A program made the translations under genes and the position numbers. This document shows positions 1 to 5,149 of a stretch of 10,926 nucleotides of DNA, piece by piece. Source of the stretch: Lentisphaerota bacterium (lineage in GTDB: Bacteria; Verrucomicrobiota; Kiritimatiellia; UBA8416; JAFGIZ01). Positions within the stretch are counted from its first letter, which is position 1; every line of letters starts with the position of its first letter. Location: contig JAFGIZ010000120.1 of the NCBI GenBank assembly GCA_016929365.1, positions 1 through 10,926 on the forward strand, written 5' to 3'. The notes beneath the pieces were generated by a model. That model was not told where the DNA came from and ran no database searches. It saw nothing but the letters and a program-made list of their open reading frames with translations.

Positions 1-33
1 GAAGCCGCGCTCGAAGTGACCGGCAGCACATGA
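1..33 (+). CDS. C-terminal tail of an unidentified upstream gene (partial)
   Basis: Frame 1 is open from the window edge and reads EAALEVTGST followed by a TGA stop at 31-33. Ten residues are too few to name a family. The stop lies 16 nt before the pilC start, a spacing typical of an operon, and genes for PilB or PilT ATPases commonly precede pilC. That identity is inferred only from context. The other two forward frames are also open or nearly open over this short stretch, so even the reading frame is uncertain. Confidence 0.35.
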   Translation, partial: EAALEVTGST

Positions 34-49
34 ACGCGAGACCCCCCTC

Positions 50-1225
50 ATGAGCCCCGTCGTACGACGCTCCAACAACCAACCGCGGCCCGGCCGGCCG
101 CCGTCCGGCAGCCGCGCCGCCCGCGGCGGGCGCCCCGCCGCGGCCTCCTCCCCGCGCGGCCGCAGGACGCGCGTCCCGGGCGCCGGCAAGATCGTGTCGG
201 ACCTCCTGCCCGGTTTCTCGCGGCAGCTTTCCGCCATGCTGGCAGCCGGAATGCCCATCGTCTCCGCGCTTGAAGCGCTCGAGGAGCAAACGGATAACAA
301 GAATTTCAAGCAGGTCGTCACCCACGTCCGGCTCAATATCGAAAACGGGTCCGCCCTCTCCGATGCCCTGCGCCAGTATCCCTCCGTGTTCGACGACCTC
401 TACTGCAACATGGTCCGCGGCGGGGAAAGCGGCGGACAGCTTGCCGAAACCATCGGCCGGCTCGCCGGCTTCCTCGAGGCCTCCGCCCGCCTGCGGCGCA
501 AGGTGCGCTCCGCCATGATGTACCCCGCGATTGTCTTCTGCATCGCCATGGCCATCGCTACCGCGATGATCGTCTTTATCGTTCCGGTGTTCGGCGATAT
601 GTTTGCCGACTTCGGCGCCGAGCTACCCGGCCCGACCCAGGCCTTGATCGACCTCAGCAACGGGATGCGCGCCTACGGGCTTTACGTGCTTGCCGCCGTC
701 GTGGCGGGCGTCATCCTCTTCAAGAAATGGAAGGCCACGGAAGCCGGCGGCATGGCCTTCCACGGCTTCCTGCTCCGCACACCGGTTTTCGGCGAACTGA
801 ACCGCAAGGTCGTGGCCGCCCGCTTCGCACGGACATTCGGCCACCTCATCAAGAGCGGCGTGCCGATCCTTCACGCCCTCAATATCGTCTCCGGCGCCAC
901 CGGCAATAAGCTGGCCCGACGCGTGATCCTCGATGCGCGCAACGGGGTCGAAAAAGGCGAGCCGCTCTCCACCGCGCTCGGGAACCAGACGGTCTTTCCC
1001 ATCATGGTCGTACGCATGCTCCAGGCCGGCGAGAAAACCGGCCGCGTGGACGAAATGATGGACCGTATCGCCAACTACTACGACGACGAAGTCGACACCA
1101 TGCTCGCCGGCCTTACCTCGATGCTCGAGCCCCTCCTCATGGTCTTCCTGGGGGTCGTCATCGGCGGTATCGTACTCTGCATGTTCCTGCCCATTTTCAA
1201 GATGGGCGAAGTCGTCAGCCGCTGA
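50..1225 (+). CDS. pilC: Type IV pilus inner-membrane platform protein PilC (T2SS F family)
   Basis: This 391-residue protein is an inner-membrane platform of the GspF/PilC family. Such proteins couple the cytoplasmic ATPase to subunit insertion at the filament base. Two repeated T2SSF domains are visible at about residues 54-177 and 257-380. Each has the family pattern: FSRQLSAMLAAGMPIVSALE and FARTFGHLIKSGVPILHALN, followed by (V/A)GE(S/K)xGxxxE-type segments (RGGESGGQLAE, QAGEKTGRVDE). Hydrophobic segments lie at about 160-180, 211-225 and 360-382. The first ~45 residues are rich in Arg, Pro, Gly and Ala and look disordered. They replace the small folded N-terminal segment that usually precedes the first domain and that is present in the GspF paralogue at 5052-6371. 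The start at 50 is the first ATG in frame after the upstream stop, and its Shine-Dalgarno is weak. The sigma-54 activator follows after 78 nt on the same strand. PilC is preferred over GspF because the neighbours are a PilR-like regulator and a pilin. Confidence 0.88.
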   Translation: MSPVVRRSNNQPRPGRPPSGSRAARGGRPAAASSPRGRRTRVPGAGKIVSDLLPGFSRQLSAMLAAGMPIVSALEALEEQTDNKNFKQVVTHVRLNIENGSALSDALRQYPSVFDDLYCNMVRGGESGGQLAETIGRLAGFLEASARLRRKVRSAMMYPAIVFCIAMAIATAMIVFIVPVFGDMFADFGAELPGPTQALIDLSNGMRAYGLYVLAAVVAGVILFKKWKATEAGGMAFHGFLLRTPVFGELNRKVVAARFARTFGHLIKSGVPILHALNIVSGATGNKLARRVILDARNGVEKGEPLSTALGNQTVFPIMVVRMLQAGEKTGRVDEMMDRIANYYDDEVDTMLAGLTSMLEPLLMVFLGVVIGGIVLCMFLPIFKMGEVVSR

Positions 1226-1249
1226 GCCGAAATCCCTTTACACCTTCCC

Positions 1250-1269
1250 CGCCCCGGCGTACAGTTCCG
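1250..1269 (+). repeat. 20-bp direct repeat, copy 1, upstream of the response regulator gene
   Basis: The 14-mer CGCCCCGGCGTACA at 1250-1263 recurs exactly at 2762-2775. With the next six bases the two copies agree at 18 of 20 positions. This copy sits in the 78-nt gap between pilC and the response regulator gene, 34 nt before its ATG. It could be a regulatory site shared by the regulator and the pilin upstream region, or a fragment of a dispersed repeat. The sequence alone does not decide. Confidence 0.55.
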
Positions 1270-1303
1270 TGTTCTGATAAATGAGAATATTCGAGGGAGC
1301 CTC

Positions 1304-2683
1304 ATGCCGCGCATTCTGCTCGTCGACGACGAACCCAGCATCCTCAGCGTATTGAGCACGCTGCTGAAAGCCGAAGGCTACGAGGTGGCCTCCGCGCTCG
1401 GCGGCGAAAAAGCCCGCGAGCTCATGCGCTCCGAACGGTTCGACCTCATGATCTCCGACGTCCGCATGAGCCCCGTCAACGGCATGGACCTGCTCCGCCT
1501 CGCCCACGATGAGCTCCCCGCCATGCCCGTGATCATGCTCACCGCGCACGGGTCCGTCGAAACCGCCATCGAAGCCCTTAAACTCGGCGCCTTCGACTAC
1601 GTCACCAAGCCCTTCAAGGTCGACGAACTCCTCATCACCGTCCAGCGCGCGATCGATTACAACAGGGCTCTCGTCGAAAACGAAGACCTGCGCGCCCAGC
1701 TCGATGCCCGGTATCATCTCGAAAACATCGTCGCCAAAAGCGCCGCCATGCGCAACGTGTGCGAGATGATCAAGAAAGTCGCACCGACTGATACCACCGT
1801 GCTGATCTACGGCGAAAGCGGCACCGGCAAGGAACTGGTCGCCCGCGCGATCCATGCCTACAGCCCCCAGCGCGACAAGGATTTCCTCGCCGTCAACTGT
1901 GCCGCCCTGCCCGAAACCCTGCTCGAATCCGAAATGTTCGGCCACGTCAAGGGCGCCTTCACCGGCGCGTCGGCGGACAAGGTCGGGCTTTTCGAGGAAG
2001 CCAACGGCAGCACGATCTTTCTCGACGAAATCGGTTCCATGCCCCTCAGCATCCAGGGCAAGCTTCTGCGCGTCCTGCAACAGAAGGAAATCCGGCGCGT
2101 CGGCAGCAATAAGACCATCTCCATCAACGCCCGCGTGCTCGCCGCCACAAATACGGACCTCGAGGATATGATCTCCCGGAACCAGTTTCGGGAAGACCTC
2201 TATTACCGGCTCAGCGTCATTCCCATCGAAATCAAACCCCTCCGCGAACGGCCCGAAGATATCCTGCCGCTGGTCTACCACGTCATGCGCAAGGATACCC
2301 CCGACGCCAAATCCCCCCCCACGCTCGATCCCCGGGTCTGCGGCGTACTCGAGGCCTATGCCTGGCCCGGCAACGTTCGCGAACTGGAAAACGCCATCAA
2401 ACACGCCATGACCTTCGCGCATGAAAACCGCATTACCCTGGACGTGCTCCCTCCCAAAATCGCCGCCGCCCCCTCCGCCCCCCCCGCGGCAACCCGCACC
2501 CCGCACCCCGCAGGCGTCGAAAAAGGCCAATCCCTCAAAGCCTTTCTCCGCGATAAGGAACGCGAATACCTCAAGGAAGTCCTCGCCTTTACCAACGGCG
2601 ATAAGGAACAGGCCGCCAAAACGCTCCAGATCAGCCTCGCCACTCTCTACCGTAAACTCCCCAGCGAATCCGAATCCCGCTGA
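1304..2683 (+). CDS. Sigma-54-dependent response regulator, NtrC/PilR type
   Basis: This 459-residue two-component response regulator is a bacterial enhancer-binding protein that activates sigma-54 RNA polymerase by ATP hydrolysis. The receiver domain (about 1-120) has the acidic pair D8/D9, phospho-acceptor D52, T80 and K102. The AAA+ domain (about 143-370) has Walker A GESGTGKE at 170-177, the sigma-54 contact loop GAFTGA at 217-222, Walker B TIFLDE at 237-242, and REDLYYRL and WPGNVRELEN further on. A Pro/Ala linker (about 391-405) leads to a Fis-type helix-turn-helix near the C-terminus (NGDKEQAAKTLQISLATLYRKL region). The ATG at 1304 has GAGGG at 1293-1297 as ribosome binding site and gives a complete receiver domain. 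No sensor kinase gene is in the window; a PilS-like partner could lie upstream. The gene sits between pilC and a pilin with a sigma-54 promoter, which suggests a PilR role, but NtrC-family members with other targets cannot be excluded. Two C8 runs occur in the gene (2313-2320 and 2478-2485). Confidence 0.93.
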   Translation: MPRILLVDDEPSILSVLSTLLKAEGYEVASALGGEKARELMRSERFDLMISDVRMSPVNGMDLLRLAHDELPAMPVIMLTAHGSVETAIEALKLGAFDYVTKPFKVDELLITVQRAIDYNRALVENEDLRAQLDARYHLENIVAKSAAMRNVCEMIKKVAPTDTTVLIYGESGTGKELVARAIHAYSPQRDKDFLAVNCAALPETLLESEMFGHVKGAFTGASADKVGLFEEANGSTIFLDEIGSMPLSIQGKLLRVLQQKEIRRVGSNKTISINARVLAATNTDLEDMISRNQFREDLYYRLSVIPIEIKPLRERPEDILPLVYHVMRKDTPDAKSPPTLDPRVCGVLEAYAWPGNVRELENAIKHAMTFAHENRITLDVLPPKIAAAPSAPPAATRTPHPAGVEKGQSLKAFLRDKEREYLKEVLAFTNGDKEQAAKTLQISLATLYRKLPSESESR

Positions 2684-2747
2684 TCCGGCTGTCGCACAAC
2701 CGCCGCACCCCCCTAACGCGGCCTACGGTTACAACCGAAGGTCCAAC

Positions 2748-2760
2748 AGGGTCAGACCCT
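2748..2760. repeat. Perfect 13-bp palindrome AGGGTC-A-GACCCT
   Basis: Two exact 6-bp arms surround a single central A, 65 nt after the regulator stop codon. From memory, similar GGGTCNGACCC palindromes occur as dispersed repeats in genomes that carry REP-associated tyrosine transposases. No transposase gene is present here, so this may be a non-autonomous or degraded repeat. A binding site for a dimeric regulator is the alternative. It lies about 250 bp upstream of the pilin promoter, far for a typical enhancer but not impossible. Confidence 0.5.
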
Positions 2761-2761
2761 A

Positions 2762-2781
2762 CGCCCCGGCGTACATTTCTG
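2762..2781 (+). repeat. 20-bp direct repeat, copy 2, downstream of the response regulator gene
   Basis: This is the partner of the repeat at 1250-1269. Fourteen bases are identical without a break (CGCCCCGGCGTACA), and 18 of 20 match overall. It directly abuts the 13-bp palindrome at 2748-2760, whereas copy 1 has no such palindrome beside it. The two copies bracket the response regulator gene. Confidence 0.55.
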
Positions 2782-2799
2782 AACGGCCATTGCACAGTT

Positions 2800-2835
2800 T
2801 TCGCATACCCGCAAGGCGTTTTTCTTATTTGCGAA
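2800..2835. repeat. Spaced inverted repeat TTCGCA / TGCGAA
   Basis: The arms TTCGCA (2800-2805) and TGCGAA (2830-2835) are exact reverse complements separated by 24 nt. The interval includes a short CGC-AAG-GCG hairpin followed by TTTTT (2811-2822 area). It could be a weak terminator for the regulator transcript or a protein binding site; both readings are tentative. Confidence 0.3.
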
Positions 2836-2908
2836 CACCCTGATCATTTCTGCAAACGTTTACCACTTATGATAAAAGCCGCTCAACTCATCAAAAAACA
2901 CTATCCTG

Positions 2909-2941
2909 CCCCATTCGAGTTCTAATTCGCCCCCATTCAAG
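2909..2941 (+). promoter_or_regulatory. Phased direct repeats, candidate enhancer for the pilin promoter
   Basis: CCCCATTCGAG (2909-2919) and CCCCATTCAAG (2931-2941) differ at one base and start 22 bp apart, two DNA turns. A third ATTC lies between them, so ATTC occurs at 2913, 2925 and 2935, roughly once per helical turn. The block is centred about 100 bp upstream of the predicted transcription start, where enhancer-binding proteins of the NtrC class usually bind. That the neighbouring regulator binds here is inference. Confidence 0.4.
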
Positions 2942-2948
2942 GTTTGAA
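2936..2948. repeat. Inverted repeat TTCAA-GGT-TTGAA upstream of the pilin promoter
   Basis: Perfect 5-bp arms with a 3-bp spacer overlap the end of the phased direct repeats. The centre is about 82 bp upstream of the predicted sigma-54 start site. The dyad could be a dimer-binding operator for the response regulator. A match this short can also arise by chance in AT-rich DNA. Confidence 0.35.
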
Positions 2949-2997
2949 GGCTGAATCCATCAGAAAATTACGCATCACGCTCCGCGCCCCGGCCACT

Positions 2998-3013
2998 TGG
3001 CACAGCCGCTGCT
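2998..3013 (+). promoter_or_regulatory. Sigma-54 (RpoN) -24/-12 promoter for the pilin gene
   Basis: The sequence TGGCAC-AGCCG-CTGCT matches the consensus TGGCAC-N5-TTGCW at every defined position but the first T of TTGC. The invariant GG (2999-3000) and GC (3011-3012) are separated by exactly 10 bp as required. The predicted start site is near 3024, giving a leader of about 64 nt before the pilin ATG. A sigma-54 activator gene ends 0.3 kb upstream, and pilA genes in several bacteria are known to be activated by PilR with sigma-54. Confidence 0.82.
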
Positions 3014-3074
3014 GATTAAGAGCACCGAAGCTGACATCTTCGAAAACGGGCACGGTCGCAGCCCAAAAAACCAT

Positions 3075-3081
3075 AAGGAGG
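3075..3081 (+). promoter_or_regulatory. Strong Shine-Dalgarno of the pilin gene
   Basis: AAGGAGG lies six bases before the ATG at 3088. It is the best ribosome binding site in the window, in keeping with a highly expressed structural subunit, and it fixes the pilin start codon. Confidence 0.85.
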
Positions 3082-3087
3082 AATGCG

Positions 3088-3426
3088 ATGAAGAAAACAG
3101 GTTTCACACTCGTCGAGATTATGATCGTCGTGGCCATTATCGGCCTTCTGGCGGCCATTGCGATCCCTTCCTTCGTGAAGGCTCGCGAAACGTCTCAGCA
3201 GAACGCCTGTATCAATAACCTGCGCCAGATCGACGCGGGTAAGGAACAGGCCGCCTTGGCCTACAAGCTGTCGCAGAACGATACCCTGGCGGCCGACAGC
3301 GTGAACGAATACCTCAAGGGCGAATCCACGCCCACTTGCCCCGCGGGCGGGTCGTACACCTATGGCGCGATCGGAACCAACCCGACGTGCAATATCGACG
3401 GCCATGCCCTGGCAGTAGGCGGCTGA
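3088..3426 (+). CDS. Type IV prepilin / major pseudopilin-like protein
   Basis: This 112-residue filament subunit has a class III (prepilin) signal. The leader MKKTG is cut after G5 by prepilin peptidase, and the mature protein would begin with an N-methylated Phe. E10 (Glu5 of the mature form) is present, followed by the hydrophobic assembly helix to about residue 30 (FTLVEIMIVVAIIGLLAAIA). The rest is small: an amphipathic segment with LRQIDAGKEQ, then C84 and C101, which could close a disulfide loop like the pilin D-region; C41 is unpaired. The mature length of 107 is shorter than classical PilA (about 145) and close to GspG-size subunits. The overall form resembles short pilins I know from PVC bacteria. 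It has its own sigma-54 promoter and a strong terminator, so it is probably a monocistronic, highly transcribed gene. Whether it builds pili or a secretion pseudopilus cannot be told from sequence. Confidence 0.88.
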   Translation: MKKTGFTLVEIMIVVAIIGLLAAIAIPSFVKARETSQQNACINNLRQIDAGKEQAALAYKLSQNDTLAADSVNEYLKGESTPTCPAGGSYTYGAIGTNPTCNIDGHALAVGG

Positions 3427-3451
3427 TCGCTATCCGACTGGAACAACGAAC

Positions 3452-5149
3452 CTAAGGGAGGCGCCCCGGCCCACCGGCCGGGGCGTTTTCCTTTGCCGGG
3501 GTACCGGCCCGCTCGCGCGCGATGCGTTCCAGCAGCTCGCGTGACTTGATACTGTCCGGCTTCAACCGTAACGCGCGCGCCGCCAGGCATTCGGCTTCGC
3601 GCCGCGCGCCCCGCTCCCACCGAACCACGGCCAGGTTATGCAGGGCCACGGCATAATCCGGCCGCGCCTCGAGCGCCTGCTCGAATCGCCACCCGGCCTC
3701 CTCCAGCTCGCCCCGGTATAACAGGACCCGGCCCAGCGCATTCTGCACCACCGGATAAAAATACCCCGCACTGCCCGCGGACGTGCGGAAACGCGCCCCG
3801 CCGTCCGCCAGTCCCGCCACGATGCGGTCCGCCGTTCGGCGCAACAACGCTTCCGCCTCCGCGGCCCGCCCTTCCTCCACCAACGCGTTGCTCAGCGATA
3901 CGGCTGCGCGGAAATTGTCCGGCCGCACCGCCAGTACGGAACGGAACATCCGTTCACGGGCATGGTAGTCGCGGTTGCGCGAGACCGTTTCCGCCCCCAG
4001 CGCCACAATCGCCGCGCCCAGCACAAGCACACCCGCCCCCCACGCCCGGCGCATCGCATGCGTCCCGCCGCGACCCGCCCGGCAGACCGCCCCGTATACC
4101 GCCGCCGTGAACAACACGGCCGGCCCTCCCAGGGCCAGGTACAACCGGTGCTCCGCCGCGTGATCCGCGATCGGCACCACGCTGGAGGTCGGCGCCAACG
4201 CGATGAGGAACCACAAACCCGCATAGCCCGCCGTCCAACGCCTGGCATACCCCCATACGCTCAGGACCAGCAATCCCCCCACGCAAAGAGCCGGGACCCA
4301 CACCTGCGCGCCCCGCTCAACCAGCGGCCACCCGTAGTCGAGGCAGAGCGGAACCGGCCATACCGCCAGCCTCAGGTAATGCACGATCACGCCGGTCTGC
4401 GTCAACGCGTACCGCCACGGCGTGGCCACCCCGGCTTCGAACCCGGCCGACGTGGCCGACTCGTGGGGTACCGCCAACAGCGCCGCCGGGATCAGCCACG
4501 TCGCCGCCAGCCCCAAATACAGACCCCGCCGCGCCCGCCAGGCGCCGCGGAACGATCCGGCCAGAAACAGACGGTCATGCAAAACCACCAACACCGGCGC
4601 CGTCACGGCAACCGGCTTCGAGCCCATGCCGAGCGCACAACACACGATCGCCGCCGTGTACCAGCGGTGCCCTGCCCGCCCCGCCCGCGCCCCGCGCACG
4701 GCGAGGTACAGCGTCGCCAGCACCCAGAGCCCCGCCAGGCTCTCCGCGCGCTGCACCATGTAGGTCACGCTCTCGGTCTGCACGGGATGCACCATCCAGA
4801 GCGCCGCCGCGGCCCCCGCCAGCAGGCGGCGCCGCTCCGTCCCCGCCCGCCCCGCCGCATCATGCACGATCGCGTACAACAACAGCGCGGCGGCCAGGTG
4901 GATGCACAGATTGACCAGGTGCACTCCGAACGGACGCATGCCGCCCGCGGCATGATTGAGGTAAAACGAAAACATCGTTACCGGCCGCGACGTCCGGAGC
5001 AGCGCAGTCAACGGTGAACGGATCGCCGGGTTGTCAAGCAGGCGCGTCGCGTCATCGTAAAGAAACACGCCCCGGAAACTGTTTGCATACACCGCCGCCC
5101 CCAGAACGATCAGCGCGCACGGCACCCGCCACCCCCCGCCCGCCCTCAT
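3452..5149 (-). CDS. TMTC-like multispanning protein with C-terminal TPR repeats, putative GT-C glycosyltransferase
   Basis: The 565-residue protein has about ten hydrophobic segments from residue 10 to 390, then TPR-like repeats at about 407-440, 469-498 and 501-534. It fits the bacterial relatives of TMTC proteins, a GT-C family whose animal members are O-mannosyltransferases using a lipid-linked sugar. Supporting motifs are the acidic pair D32/D33 just after the first membrane segment (FLYDD), HPVQTESVTYMVQR at 121-134, LAPTSSVVPIADHAAEHRLY at 318-337, and NALGRVLLYRGELEEA in a TPR. The natural role would be sugar transfer to proteins on the outer side of the inner membrane. The target is unknown, but secretion or pilus subunits fit the context. 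It is the last gene of the minus-strand operon. Its ATG at 5149 has a G-rich Shine-Dalgarno-like stretch (5160-5166) and lies inside gspF, giving a 98-nt overlap. Its last codons (TPAKENAPAGGPGRLP) are read through the opposing pilin terminator. The enzymatic role is inferred; many bacterial homologues are annotated only as TPR proteins. Confidence 0.75.
   Translation of the reverse strand: MRAGGGWRVPCALIVLGAAVYANSFRGVFLYDDATRLLDNPAIRSPLTALLRTSRPVTMFSFYLNHAAGGMRPFGVHLVNLCIHLAAALLLYAIVHDAAGRAGTERRRLLAGAAAALWMVHPVQTESVTYMVQRAESLAGLWVLATLYLAVRGARAGRAGHRWYTAAIVCCALGMGSKPVAVTAPVLVVLHDRLFLAGSFRGAWRARRGLYLGLAATWLIPAALLAVPHESATSAGFEAGVATPWRYALTQTGVIVHYLRLAVWPVPLCLDYGWPLVERGAQVWVPALCVGGLLVLSVWGYARRWTAGYAGLWFLIALAPTSSVVPIADHAAEHRLYLALGGPAVLFTAAVYGAVCRAGRGGTHAMRRAWGAGVLVLGAAIVALGAETVSRNRDYHARERMFRSVLAVRPDNFRAAVSLSNALVEEGRAAEAEALLRRTADRIVAGLADGGARFRTSAGSAGYFYPVVQNALGRVLLYRGELEEAGWRFEQALEARPDYAVALHNLAVVRWERGARREAECLAARALRLKPDSIKSRELLERIARERAGTPAKENAPAGGPGRLP
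3462..3494 (+). terminator. Rho-independent terminator of the pilin gene
   Basis: The arms CGCCCCGGCC (3462-3471) and GGCCGGGGCG (3476-3485) pair perfectly over 10 bp around a CACC loop. TTTTCCTTT follows on the plus strand. The hairpin starts 36 nt after the pilin stop. On the minus strand the bases after the hairpin are not T-rich, so it should act only on the pilin transcript. It lies entirely within the C-terminal codons of the opposing gene. Confidence 0.9.

Larger units (their letters stand above)
2684..3087. other. 404-base non-coding regulatory region between the regulator and pilin genes
   Basis: No credible gene lies here; the short overlapping reading frames have no recognisable domains. 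The first ~100 bases hold a palindrome, a 5-bp-arm inverted repeat (CGGTT/AACCG at 2726-2737) and the second copy of a 20-bp repeat. From about 2785 to 2970 the DNA is clearly more AT-rich than the rest of the window, as expected of a promoter upstream region. It contains further inverted repeats, the 8-bp palindrome AAACGTTT at 2854-2861 and phased ATTC motifs. A TATGAT at 2868-2873 resembles a sigma-70 -10 box but has no convincing -35 box. The region ends with a sigma-54 promoter, a leader of about 64 nt and a strong ribosome binding site. I see no clear intrinsic terminator for the regulator transcript. Confidence 0.75.

Noticed and set aside
30..53. Seven-codon mini frame (ATG at 30, stop overlapping the pilC ATG)
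   Set aside because: It could couple translation between the upstream gene and pilC, but there is no ribosome binding site for it and such short frames occur by chance.
2313..2485. Two runs of eight C in the response regulator gene (2313-2320, 2478-2485) as phase-variation tracts
   Set aside because: A similar C8 run occurs in gspF (5450-5457). Such runs are expected in Pro-rich coding regions of GC-rich DNA and the reading frame is intact. They are better viewed as possible sequencing weak points.
1238..2530. 430-residue open frame on the minus strand opposite the response regulator
   Set aside because: It is antisense to a gene with complete receiver, AAA+ and HTH motifs, is rich in Gly/Asp/His with no recognisable domain, and arises from GC-biased third codon positions of the real gene.
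2868..2873. TATGAT as a sigma-70 -10 box for the pilin gene
   Set aside because: No acceptable -35 hexamer lies 16-18 bp upstream, and the sigma-54 element downstream explains expression better.
3962..5017. 351-residue plus-strand open frame opposite the TMTC-like gene
   Set aside because: Arg/Pro/His/Gln-rich low-complexity sequence; the minus-strand frame has membrane segments, family motifs and TPRs.
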